DNA from: an uncultured Lachnospiraceae bacterium
GTDB taxonomy: Bacteria > Bacillota > Clostridia > Lachnospirales > Lachnospiraceae
NCBI GenBank assembly: GCA_945919795.1
Contig: CAMEJJ010000008.1
Coordinates: 1 to 64,000, forward strand
Reading direction: 5' to 3'
DNA: 64,000 bases
Below the pieces are notes generated by a model that did no database searches, was not told where the DNA came from, and saw only the letters and a program-made list of their open reading frames with translations. How positions within the stretch are numbered: the stretch's first letter is position 1; the number at the start of each line of letters is the position of its first letter. Below, piece by piece: positions 56,242 through 63,783 of this stretch. The position numbers and the translations under genes were made by a program.

Positions 56242-56299
56242 TAGTAGCATATCGATACTTTGTTGTAATTATATTAGTATACTTTTGCTACTATGTCAA
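56242..56299 (-). promoter_or_regulatory. Promoter and inverted-repeat operator of the NrtR-like gene
   Basis: TTGACA (56294-56299) and TAATAT (56271-56276) are 17 bp apart on the minus strand. A perfect 8-bp inverted repeat, TAGTAGCA (56286-56293 on the minus strand) and TGCTACTA (56242-56249), has one arm between the -35 and -10 and the other downstream of the start site. This suits autorepression. Confidence 0.6.
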
Positions 56300-56360
56300 C
56301 AAAAAATATTTAGAAATAAAAAGGTACCTTTTTTGCACCGTGTGCTGAATTATGGATATA

Positions 56361-56395
56361 GAAAAGCCCTTGCAAACATAGAGTTTGCAAGGGAG
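56361..56395 (-). terminator. Terminator after the XRE-PurM gene
   Basis: CCCTTGCAAAC and GTTTGCAAGGG form a perfect 11-bp stem with a 5-base loop, followed by CTTTTC on the minus strand. Confidence 0.75.
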
Positions 56396-56426
56396 TGGTA
56401 AATTTTAAATATTTTACTCTTTATAA

Positions 56427-57461
56427 CTACAGCCAATTTATACGCTTTTCGAACACTACTTTATGCTCTCCTTCTTCTATTATTCCAATCTCATAACAAT
56501 CATAGAACTGACTAATATGTGCCATTCCATGTATAATATCTCTATCAAACAAATCTTTGATTGATTTATAATATGGCGTATGAGGTTTCATGATCTGTTC
56601 TATAAATGTTAATCCATCTATTTTATCCAACTTTATTTGCGGCATTTTGTCCATCAATAACCGAATCAATGAATATCCATTTGTATGAAGACCATTAGAG
56701 GCAATCGCTAAAACAGAATCTCCTTTTTGGATTGCTGTTCCGTCTATTACCTTTGATTTTTCAACAATACCGGCAATGCTTGAAGTAAGTACATAAACCC
56801 CTGATTCTACAACTAATGGCTGAATGGAAGTCTCTCCACCTACAAGGGAACATTCATTTTCTCTACAAGCTTCCGAAACACCCTTTACCAATGATTTTAT
56901 TGTGTCTTTTTCTGCATTACCACAAACAATCGTATCCAACACCGCCAAAGGCTTGGCTCCCATAACTATAATATCATTTACCAGATGATTAACCATATCG
57001 TGGCAAATTGATTCTGTATAACCATATTCCATGGCAAGTTTTTGTTTAGATCCAGGTTCCTCTGCCTTTAATACCAAAACAGGATTCTCAATCTCAGCGA
57101 ATTTGATATCATATAAGGAAGCAAAAGGTCCCAAACCATTCAAAACACGTTTGTCCTTGGTTTCCAAATGCTTTGACATTTCTTTCTTGATGGAATCTGT
57201 ATAGGTAATATCGATTCCAGCCTTACTGTATGATAATCCTTCTACATCTTTTTCACTACCGGCCAGAATTTCATCTACCGATACCTCTAACACAATCGCC
57301 AGATCTCTCAATATTTCAATGTTAGGATATGTGGTTCCGTTCTCCCACTTTGATATTGCCTGAAAAGAAATGTTTAACTTATCTGCAAGCTGTTGTTGCG
57401 TCAACCCAAGAGCCTTACGTTTTTCCATTATAAAATTGCCAACTTTAATACTGTCAAGCAT
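56427..57461 (-). CDS. XRE regulator fused to a PurM-like (AIR synthase) domain
   Basis: 344 aa from the ATG behind GGAGGT (the ORF-track start is 18 codons earlier). Residues 1-65 are an XRE helix-turn-helix (LTQQQLADKLNISFQAISKWENG). The rest resembles PurM, the aminoimidazole ribotide synthetase: SKAGIDITYTDSI, GGETSIQPLV and NGLHTNGYSLIR. PurM's MAHITGGG is followed normally by about 80 residues; here MAHIS passes straight to YEIGIIEEGEHKVVF, the family's extreme C-terminus, so an internal segment is missing. It may be a ligand-sensing regulator rather than an enzyme, or a decaying gene. Confidence 0.75.
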   Translation of the reverse strand: MLDSIKVGNFIMEKRKALGLTQQQLADKLNISFQAISKWENGTTYPNIEILRDLAIVLEVSVDEILAGSEKDVEGLSYSKAGIDITYTDSIKKEMSKHLETKDKRVLNGLGPFASLYDIKFAEIENPVLVLKAEEPGSKQKLAMEYGYTESICHDMVNHLVNDIIVMGAKPLAVLDTIVCGNAEKDTIKSLVKGVSEACRENECSLVGGETSIQPLVVESGVYVLTSSIAGIVEKSKVIDGTAIQKGDSVLAIASNGLHTNGYSLIRLLMDKMPQIKLDKIDGLTFIEQIMKPHTPYYKSIKDLFDRDIIHGMAHISQFYDCYEIGIIEEGEHKVVFEKRINWL

Positions 57462-57608
57462 CGGAAATACCTCCGTTTTTATTTTATAATAGCTTACCTT
57501 GCAGCCATGAAACAATAACCGCGAAAGGGAGTTCTAAAACATAACTCAACTATGAGTTGAATTGATGTATATTCATAGGATTTCTGACATACACAAATCC
57601 CTCTTTCA

Positions 57609-57637
57609 TTGTAAATTTTTCATTTTACTGTTATAAT
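57609..57637 (+). promoter_or_regulatory. Promoter of the type I toxin mRNA
   Basis: TTGTAA and TATAAT are 17 bp apart. The predicted start, near 57644, coincides with the first base of the left inverted repeat GGTGCTACC. Confidence 0.75.
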
Positions 57638-57643
57638 TAATTT

Positions 57644-57674
57644 GGTGCTACCCTATTCGGTAGGCGGTTAGTCC
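57644..57674 (+). repeat. Left inverted repeat of the toxin locus
   Basis: GGTGCTACCC...GCGGTTAGTCC. The same sequence in inverted orientation ends the locus at 57896-57920. It holds a small hairpin, CTACC/GGTAG, and lies at the 5' end of the toxin transcript. Right copy: GGACTAACCG...CGGTAGCACC. The arms could pair within a read-through transcript. Confidence 0.75.
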
Positions 57675-57748
57675 TTCAGCAGAGGGACTGTGACCCTCTG
57701 ATTACATAGAAATCATCTTGTATGAAATTTATCAAAGGAGGGATGCCA

Positions 57749-57844
57749 ATGTTGACTCTTGAAGGTCTCATTGCAGTTTTAAGTTTTGGTTTAACCTGCT
57801 TTGGACTTGGATATACAATCGGTAATAAATCACGAAAAAAATAA
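57749..57844 (+). CDS. 31-aa holin-like type I toxin
   Basis: A 31-codon ORF (too short for the ORF track) with a strong AAAGGAGGG site. The peptide starts MLTLEGLIAVLSFGL, forms one membrane helix of about 20 residues and ends in a basic tail, GNKSRKK. This is the layout of small membrane toxins in the putative holin-like toxin group (related to TxpA/Fst-like peptides). The 105-nt leader contains CCCTC and TCCTT stretches able to mask the ribosome binding site. It faces an antisense promoter. Confidence 0.8.
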   Translation: MLTLEGLIAVLSFGLTCFGLGYTIGNKSRKK

Positions 57845-57926
57845 TCGCCCCCGGTCTGGTAAACTGAGGCGATTATTTTAATCAATTCATAAACTGGACT
57901 AACCGTCTATCGGTAGCACCTTTTAT
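57834..57926 (-). ncRNA. Antisense RNA, probable type I antitoxin
   Basis: A consensus promoter on the minus strand, TTGACA (57956-57961), 17 bp, TATTAT (57933-57938), points into the toxin gene, with a start near 57926. Transcription would cover the toxin's 3' region and stop at the hairpin GGCGATTATT region with a TTTTTTT tail, giving about 90 nt. Its 5' end repeats the sequence of the toxin RNA's 5' end. Convergent promoters with a shared terminator match type I loci such as par of pAD1. Confidence 0.7.
57840..57877. terminator. Bidirectional terminator shared by toxin and antisense RNAs
   Basis: AATAATCGCC and GGCGATTATT form a perfect 10-bp stem. T runs follow on the plus strand (TTTTA) and, more strongly, on the minus strand (seven T). 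Confidence 0.85.
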
Positions 57927-58034
57927 GAGTTAATAATAACATTATTAACAAAACATGTCAAATGTATAACGCCCCGTGAATGCAAGCATTCCGGAGCTTT
58001 AATACATTTTTCATTTGTAGATAACTGCTATACA

Positions 58035-59795
58035 TTATCTAAAACTCTTAACCCAATTCACCAATGATCCATGATGGGTATTTTCTCTGACAGTTTTTAA
58101 CATATAGTCTGTTACAGGTCCATTACTTCTCATTTTTTCCAGAATTGCCTCCTGCAACTCTTCAACTGTCATATCTTCATAGGATTTAGACCAGTCAACG
58201 CTGACTGCTGTCTCAGTCTTTACCGAAACAGTCTCATCTACTGATGGCTCAATCTTTACCGGAGCAACCTCATCTGCCAATGTCTCAGCCTTCACCGGAT
58301 CAACCTCATCTACCAGTGTCTCAACCTTCGCCGGAACAACTTCGTCTACCGTTGTCTCAAACTTCGCCGGAGCAACTTCCTTCGCCGGTGTCTCAATCTT
58401 TGTCGGGGTAACAATTTCCTCCGTCTTTAAAGGTGCAAGACTTTCGCTCATAAGCTCTTTTGGAATCCAAATTTCACCTGAGTTTGCAGGAACACTGACT
58501 TGAATTCTTCCATTATTTACAGAGACGCTTCTTCCTGTCAATGCACCAACATATTCTGATGATTGTGCCATCGCTTCTACATTCATACATACTTCATTAT
58601 CACCATTATTCACGGTCGTAATAACACTTTTTCCGTCCAAAATTCTCGCATATGCAAAACACGTATTTTGTAATTCCAACTGCTTATACTCACCATAACA
58701 AAGAGCTTTGACATTCTGACGCAGTTTTCCAAGGGTTGCAATTAACTTCGTACATGGATTCGTCTGAACCGCATCTTTATAATCGTCATAATTCAGAGCT
58801 GGTCTTAACGAATCATCGGAGTAACGATCCTTGCGTCCTTCAATTCCAAACTCTGAACCATAATAAAGAGAAGGAATTCCGGGCAATGTGTAAAGCATGA
58901 TATGAACCGGTTCAAAATGTGCTTTATTATTAAGCTTTGTATAGATACGCTCCACATCATGATTATCGACAAAGGTATATAATTTCAGATTGTTTCCAAC
59001 CATGTCGTTAACATATTTAATCGTATGTGCCACTTCAAAATAATTATGGTCATTGTGCGCGGAATACAATGCTTTGTGAAGCATATAATTTGTAACAGAA
59101 TGAAGGGTTCCGTCATTGGCCCATCTTGAGTAATCCCCATGAATTACCTCGCCCATAAGCCAAAAATCCGGTTTCACTTCGTTCGCTACATTTCTCAGGG
59201 CTTTCATATATTCAAAATCCATGACATCTGCGGCATCGAGGCGAATTCCATCAATATCAAATTCGCTGACCCAAAATCTGATCACGTCACAAATATAGTC
59301 CTTAACCGCAGGATTTTTTTGATTTAGCTTTACTAAAAGGTCATATCCACCCCAGTTTGCATAAGAAAAACCGTCATTGTAAGAATTATTACCCCAGAAA
59401 TTCACATCACAATACCAGTCTTTATATTGTGAATTTTCTCTATTCTGCTTAATATCCTGAAAGGCAAAAAAATCACGACCTGTGTGATTAAACACACCGT
59501 CTAATATAACCCGAATTCCCTGCTTGTGACATTCTGCAACAAAACTAGTCAAATCCTCATTCGTCCCAAGTCTGGCATCTAACTTCTTATAATCGGTTGT
59601 CTCATATCCATGTCCGACGGACTCAAAAAGAGGCCCAATATAAAGTGCATTGCATCCGATTTCCTTAATATGTCCAATCCAGGGAAGCAATGTATTCAGA
59701 CGATGTACCGGCTCCTCATAAGAATTTTCCTTTGGTGCTCCTGTAAGCCCCAAAGGATATATGTGATAAAATACTGCTTCATCGTACCATGCCAT
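58035..59795 (-). CDS. GH13 alpha-amylase family enzyme with repeat-bearing C-terminal extension
   Basis: 586 aa, no signal peptide, so probably acts on maltodextrins in the cytoplasm. The (beta/alpha)8 domain shows DGVFNHTG (region I), GIRLDAADVMD (nucleophile Asp), MGEVIHGDY (acid Glu) and FVDNHDVERI (third Asp). After the amylase domain (about 450) come roughly six 12-aa repeats (like VAPVKIEPSVDE), each 36 bp, then a 55-aa acidic-helical end domain. The extension is unusual for this family. It is bordered by the toxin locus. Confidence 0.9.
   Translation of the reverse strand: MAWYDEAVFYHIYPLGLTGAPKENSYEEPVHRLNTLLPWIGHIKEIGCNALYIGPLFESVGHGYETTDYKKLDARLGTNEDLTSFVAECHKQGIRVILDGVFNHTGRDFFAFQDIKQNRENSQYKDWYCDVNFWGNNSYNDGFSYANWGGYDLLVKLNQKNPAVKDYICDVIRFWVSEFDIDGIRLDAADVMDFEYMKALRNVANEVKPDFWLMGEVIHGDYSRWANDGTLHSVTNYMLHKALYSAHNDHNYFEVAHTIKYVNDMVGNNLKLYTFVDNHDVERIYTKLNNKAHFEPVHIMLYTLPGIPSLYYGSEFGIEGRKDRYSDDSLRPALNYDDYKDAVQTNPCTKLIATLGKLRQNVKALCYGEYKQLELQNTCFAYARILDGKSVITTVNNGDNEVCMNVEAMAQSSEYVGALTGRSVSVNNGRIQVSVPANSGEIWIPKELMSESLAPLKTEEIVTPTKIETPAKEVAPAKFETTVDEVVPAKVETLVDEVDPVKAETLADEVAPVKIEPSVDETVSVKTETAVSVDWSKSYEDMTVEELQEAILEKMRSNGPVTDYMLKTVRENTHHGSLVNWVKSFR
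58205..58425. repeat. 36-bp tandem repeats within the amylase gene
   Basis: About six imperfect copies of a unit containing GTCTCAA..TT..CCGGA.CAAC coding for a 12-aa VxPxKxExxxDE motif. The reading frame is preserved throughout. Confidence 0.75.
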
Positions 59796-59869
59796 GCTGC
59801 TCTCTCCTTAAATACAATTTATCGAGATGTATTTTACCACATCTTGTTCGATTTAGCATCAAATATCTA

Positions 59870-59998
59870 TCAAAATCGTTTAATCTTTTTGGTTGTATTT
59901 TTCTCAAATTCTGTCTCGCGAATTTTTAATTTAACTACACGTTTATAAAGCGGAGCATTCCGATTGTATTCATCCAATATTTCCTGAAGATTACTTCT
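59870..59998 (-). pseudogene. 3' fossil of an AMP-forming acyl-CoA synthetase
   Basis: A 42-codon open stretch without a start reads ...LQEILDEYNRNAPLYKRVVK... and ends in TTKKIKRF and a stop. These residues match the extreme C-terminus of long-chain acyl-CoA synthetases (NRxxPxYK..., TTTKKIKR). An in-frame stop lies just upstream and no further coding similarity is visible. It occupies part of the 340-bp gap between the amylase and rpsI genes. Confidence 0.65.
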
Positions 59999-60058
59999 CT
60001 ATATCTATATGACATTTTCAACTGCCTCCTATACTCAATTATCTGTTATAGCTTCCTA

Positions 60059-60124
60059 TGAATTGCAGGATATAAAAAGAACTCCTCGAGTAAACTCGGG
60101 AGTTCTTTCCATATCCTGCAATTC
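60059..60124 (-). terminator. Terminator of the rplM-rpsI operon inside a 66-bp palindrome
   Basis: AAGAACTCCCGAG and CTCGAGGAGTTCTT form the central stem, followed by TTTTTAT on the minus strand. It is enclosed by a second pair, GAATTGCAGGATAT and ATATCCTGCAATTC, making a 66-bp near-perfect palindrome just after the rpsI stop. Confidence 0.9.
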
Positions 60125-60134
60125 GCAGTAATCC

Positions 60135-60533
60135 TTATCTCTTTGAAAACTGAGGCGCACGACGTGCTGCTTTGAGACCGTATTTCTTTCTTTCTTTCAT
60201 ACGAGGGTCACGTGTTAAGTATCCGGCTTTCTTTAATGTAGGTCTGTAATCAGCATCTACTGTTAATAAAGCTCTTGCGATACCGTGTCTGATAGCACCG
60301 GCCTGTCCGGTGTATCCGCCACCTTTAACATTTACAAGTACATCAAATTTATCAGCTGTTTCTGTAGCTACTAAAGGCTGACGAACGATAACTTTTAATG
60401 TTTCAAGTCCGAAATATTCATCAATGTTTCTTTTATTAATAACGATATTTCCCTTACCGGGTGTTAAATATACTCTGGCAATTGATTTTTTTCTTCTTCC
60501 AGTTCCATGATATCTTTCTGCTGTTTTAGCCAT
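60135..60533 (-). CDS. rpsI: Small-subunit ribosomal protein S9
   Basis: 132 aa. [15 protein letters not shown] at the N-terminus and the basic C-terminus RRAPQFSKR, which reaches the ribosomal P site, are diagnostic. It follows rplM by 29 bp with AAAGGAG before the ATG. Confidence 0.97.
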   Translation of the reverse strand: MAKTAERYHGTGRRKKSIARVYLTPGKGNIVINKRNIDEYFGLETLKVIVRQPLVATETADKFDVLVNVKGGGYTGQAGAIRHGIARALLTVDADYRPTLKKAGYLTRDPRMKERKKYGLKAARRAPQFSKR

Positions 60534-60562
60534 TTTAATTTTCTCCTTTCAACTTCCTTTAA

Positions 60563-60991
60563 TTAAAATGTTAATACTTCAGGTTTCTGAGCTTCATGTT
60601 TGTGGTCAGGTCCTGCGTATACGTGAAGTTTTGTGAACATCTGTCTTCCTAAAGGTCCTTTGGGAAGCATGCCTTTAACAGCAAGTTCGATAACCTTTTC
60701 AGGTTTCTTATTTAACATTTCTTTTAATGTAGTTTCTTTCATACCACCTACATAATCTGAATGATGGTAGTAAACTTTCTGATCCAGTTTCTTACCTGAA
60801 ACTTTGATCTTTTCTGCATTAATAACGATTACATAATCACCTGTATCGATGTGAGGTGTGAAAATCGGTTTATTTTTTCCTCTTAATACTTTAGCAACTT
60901 CAGAAGCTAAACGTCCTAAAGTCTGATCTGTAGCGTCAACTACATACCATTTTCTATCAACATTTGCTGTGCTTGCCATAAATGTTTTCAT
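60563..60991 (-). CDS. rplM: Large-subunit ribosomal protein L13
   Basis: 142 aa. [16 protein letters not shown] near the start, then [13 protein letters not shown] and [26 protein letters not shown] precedes the ATG. Forms the standard rplM-rpsI unit. Confidence 0.97.
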   Translation of the reverse strand: MKTFMASTANVDRKWYVVDATDQTLGRLASEVAKVLRGKNKPIFTPHIDTGDYVIVINAEKIKVSGKKLDQKVYYHHSDYVGGMKETTLKEMLNKKPEKVIELAVKGMLPKGPLGRQMFTKLHVYAGPDHKHEAQKPEVLTF

Positions 60992-61230
60992 GTTGTGTTA
61001 CCTCCAAAATAATATAACAAATAGTCTCTCTTGTTTTCCGGGGGCGTCCGAAACCCCTCTTCAAACACTTTTTCTCCATCATGACAATGTCCGAAATCAT
61101 GACTTCGATTCCACAATCCGCGGAATTTGTTTATTTCCTGCGACCAGTCAAGGTGCTCCGGGGCTTTGGAGAACTCTCAACAAATGTCGCCACTGTGAAA
61201 CATTATATTATACGTATCCACGTGTGTCAA
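60992..61230 (-). promoter_or_regulatory. Promoter and long leader of rplM-rpsI
   Basis: TTGACA (61225-61230) and TATAAT (61202-61207) with 17-bp spacing make a near-consensus promoter. It leaves a leader of about 200 nt rich in inverted segments (for example GGGGTTTCGGACGCCCC), which may be an autoregulatory ribosomal-protein leader of the L13 type. I could not fold it to prove this. Confidence 0.65.
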
Positions 61231-61275
61231 CCAAAAATTTGCATAAAATACCAGCGATTCGCCCGTATTTCCTAT

Positions 61276-62019
61276 CTATTTTTCCATAAACTCATATCCG
61301 ACAAGTAAAAGACCTCTCGCCGGAGCTGTCGGTCCTGCCTTTTGTCTGTCCAATGCCTCTAAAATCCGGTTTATTTCTTCCGGCTCCATATTGCCGCGAC
61401 CGATTTCCAATAAGGTTCCGACAATAATTCTTACCATATTAAACAAAAAGCCATTGCCGCTGATTCGAAAGATCAGATAATCTCCTTCTTTGCGAAAATC
61501 TGCCTCATATATGGTCCGCACCGTTGAAAGAACCTGTGCGCCAACGGCACAGAAGCTTTTAAAATCGTGTTCACCGACAAGATAATCCGCTGCTTTTTGC
61601 ATGTTTGCAATGTCTAACGGGACATATACAAAATGTGCATACTGTCTGCCAATGGGATTTTCGAAGCGGTTCATATAGATCCGGTATTCATAGGTCTTCT
61701 TTGTATTGCAATGTCTGGGATGAAAATCCGGTTCCACTTCTTCTGATTTGAGCACCCGTATATCTTCCGGCAGCCTGGCATTTAATGCCGCAGAAAACTT
61801 TTCCGGAGCAATTCTTGACTCGGTATCAAATACCGCCAGATTTCCCAGCGCATGCACGCCGGCATCCGTTCTGCTGGCTCCGATGACACGGATATTTTCA
61901 CCGGACAAATCATTAAGAGCCTGATTTAGTTTTTCCTCAATTGTGACACCGTTTGGCTGTATCTGCCATCCATGATAAGCCGTTCCGTCATATGCCACAG
62001 TTATCATAATTCGTTTCAT
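61276..62019 (-). CDS. truA: tRNA pseudouridine synthase A
   Basis: TruA makes pseudouridine at positions 38-40 of tRNA. The N-terminal VAYDGTAYHGWQIQPNG, the catalytic Asp in GASRTDAGVHALG and the later FLFNMVRIIVGTLLEIGRG are diagnostic. 247 aa. It follows ecfT by 5 bp. Confidence 0.96.
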   Translation of the reverse strand: MKRIMITVAYDGTAYHGWQIQPNGVTIEEKLNQALNDLSGENIRVIGASRTDAGVHALGNLAVFDTESRIAPEKFSAALNARLPEDIRVLKSEEVEPDFHPRHCNTKKTYEYRIYMNRFENPIGRQYAHFVYVPLDIANMQKAADYLVGEHDFKSFCAVGAQVLSTVRTIYEADFRKEGDYLIFRISGNGFLFNMVRIIVGTLLEIGRGNMEPEEINRILEALDRQKAGPTAPARGLLLVGYEFMEK

Positions 62020-62024
62020 TTACA

Positions 62025-62846
62025 TTACACCTGCAAAATATGCAAGGGGAAGAATTTACCAAGAACAATGGCTACGATTAAATATACCAATAAAAACAAA
62101 TATGCTAAATAGTCTGTTTTCTGATATTTCAAAGGTTTCATTTTGGTTCTGCCCTCTCCGCCCTGATAACAGCGTGCCTCCATGGCCATGGCCAGATCAT
62201 TGGCGCGACGGAACGAAGAAACAAACAGCGGAACCAGCAGAGGTATCAGTGCCTTAACCTTTTTTATGATATTGCCGCTTTCAAAATCCGCACATCTGGC
62301 CATCTGTGCCTTCATAATTTTATCCGTTTCTTCCATTAAAATAGGAATGAAACGAAGTGCAATCGACATCATCATGGATATTTCGTGAACCGGAACCTTG
62401 ATTTTATTCAATGGTTTCATTAAGCTTTCCAAGCCGTCTGTCAGTTGATTGGGCGTTGTTGTCAATGTCATAAGCGATGATCCGATAATTAAAAAAATCA
62501 ATCGGATAGCCAGATAAAAAGCAGCTGCAATTCCCTCATAGGTTAAAGAAAATCTCCAAAATGATACAATTGGTTCACCCGGTGTCAAAAACAGATTAAA
62601 CAATGCCGTAATAATGAGTAAAATGACAATTGCTTTCAATCCTCTGACAATAAATGAAAACGGTACTTTGGAAAGACGAATCGTAAAAATTAAAAACGAC
62701 AATGCAATCAGGTAAATTGTCAGGTTACGAAACATAAATAACGTAACAATATATGCAATTGTACCTACCAGCTTTACACGTGGGTCCAGTTTATGTACAA
62801 CCGAATCTGCCTGATAGTATTGTCCCAGAGTAATATCTTTGAGCAT
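62025..62846 (-). CDS. ecfT: ECF transporter membrane subunit EcfT
   Basis: EcfT is the membrane scaffold of energy-coupling-factor vitamin transporters. 273 aa, five to six membrane helices, the N-terminal LDPRVKL motif, and two coupling-helix motifs of the A-R-x type, here QMARCADF and MAMEARCY. It would serve RibU and other S components encoded elsewhere. Confidence 0.95.
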   Translation of the reverse strand: MLKDITLGQYYQADSVVHKLDPRVKLVGTIAYIVTLFMFRNLTIYLIALSFLIFTIRLSKVPFSFIVRGLKAIVILLIITALFNLFLTPGEPIVSFWRFSLTYEGIAAAFYLAIRLIFLIIGSSLMTLTTTPNQLTDGLESLMKPLNKIKVPVHEISMMMSIALRFIPILMEETDKIMKAQMARCADFESGNIIKKVKALIPLLVPLFVSSFRRANDLAMAMEARCYQGGEGRTKMKPLKYQKTDYLAYLFLLVYLIVAIVLGKFFPLHILQV

Positions 62847-62919
62847 GTGTGTAATATCCTTCTAATATAAAAACCAATTCAAAAGTTTCTTTCAACATTT
62901 CAGTTAATCGATTACAACA

Positions 62920-63783
62920 TCAAATTGTTCCCTTAACATTATGATACAAATTTACCAAAGCATCAGTTGCATCCGAAAGCGTGGTAACGCTTTCATCTAC
63001 CGGATATCCCAGTTCTTTCACCTGATGCATGATATCGGTAACGGTAGGAACCGCAAGCCCAATTTCTTCCAGTTCCTGTTTGTGGGAAAATACTTCTTTG
63101 GGCGTTCCGTCCAAAAAGACCTCCCCATGATTCATAACAATAATCCGTTCTGCATAATCCGCAACATCGTCCATGCTGTGTGAAACCAGAATGATGGTAC
63201 ATTTCATTTTTTCATGCAGATCGCGAATCATATTCAGAATTTCTTCCCGGCCTTTCGGGTCAAGACCGGCCGTAGGCTCATCCAAAATCAAAACCTGTGG
63301 TTTCATCGCAATCACACCTGCAATTGCCACACGACGTTTCTGTCCGCCTGATAAATCAAATGGTGACTGATAAAAGAATTCATCCTCTAACCCAACCATT
63401 TTCAAGGCTTCGTAAGCTCTTAATTCCACTTCTTTTTTCGGCAGTCCCAAATTCTTGGGACCAAAGCAGACATCCGAAAAGACATCCACTTCAAACAATT
63501 GATGTTCCGGGTACTGAAAAACCAATCCAACCTGACTGCGCAGTTTCTTCCTGTCAAAATCATCATCGTGGATATCTTCTCCATTAAAATAGATTTCTCC
63601 GCCGGTTGGTTTTATCAAGCCGTTTAAATGCTGAACCAGCGTGGATTTCCCGGAACCCGTATGACCGATCAGGCCAATGAACTGTTCATCCTGCAAAACC
63701 AGATTAACATCTTTTAAAGCCGCAACTTCCATGGTTGTGCCTTCTTCATATATGCAGTTTACGTGATTTAGGATAATAGGCAC
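62920..63783 (-). CDS. ecfA2: ECF transporter ATPase EcfA2
   Basis: ABC-type ATPase: Walker A GHTGSGKST, Q loop VFQYPEHQLF, signature LSGGQKRRVAIA, Walker B VLILDEPTAGLD and the switch His in LVSHSMDD. The ORF track begins upstream, but the true start is most likely the GTG at 63783 (VPIILNHVNC) with GGAGGAAT seven bases before it. It overlaps the end of ecfA1 by 16 bp. Confidence 0.95.
   Translation of the reverse strand: MPIILNHVNCIYEEGTTMEVAALKDVNLVLQDEQFIGLIGHTGSGKSTLVQHLNGLIKPTGGEIYFNGEDIHDDDFDRKKLRSQVGLVFQYPEHQLFEVDVFSDVCFGPKNLGLPKKEVELRAYEALKMVGLEDEFFYQSPFDLSGGQKRRVAIAGVIAMKPQVLILDEPTAGLDPKGREEILNMIRDLHEKMKCTIILVSHSMDDVADYAERIIVMNHGEVFLDGTPKEVFSHKQELEEIGLAVPTVTDIMHQVKELGYPVDESVTTLSDATDALVNLYHNVKGTI

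Noticed and set aside
57676-57885. 69-aa minus-strand ORF over the toxin locus
   Set aside because: No ribosome binding site and it runs antisense through the toxin gene and terminator; better explained as a shadow.
57644-57920. Insertion sequence with terminal inverted repeats
   Set aside because: There is no transposase and no clear target-site duplication; the repeats fit the ends of paired transcripts better, although a non-autonomous cassette is not excluded.
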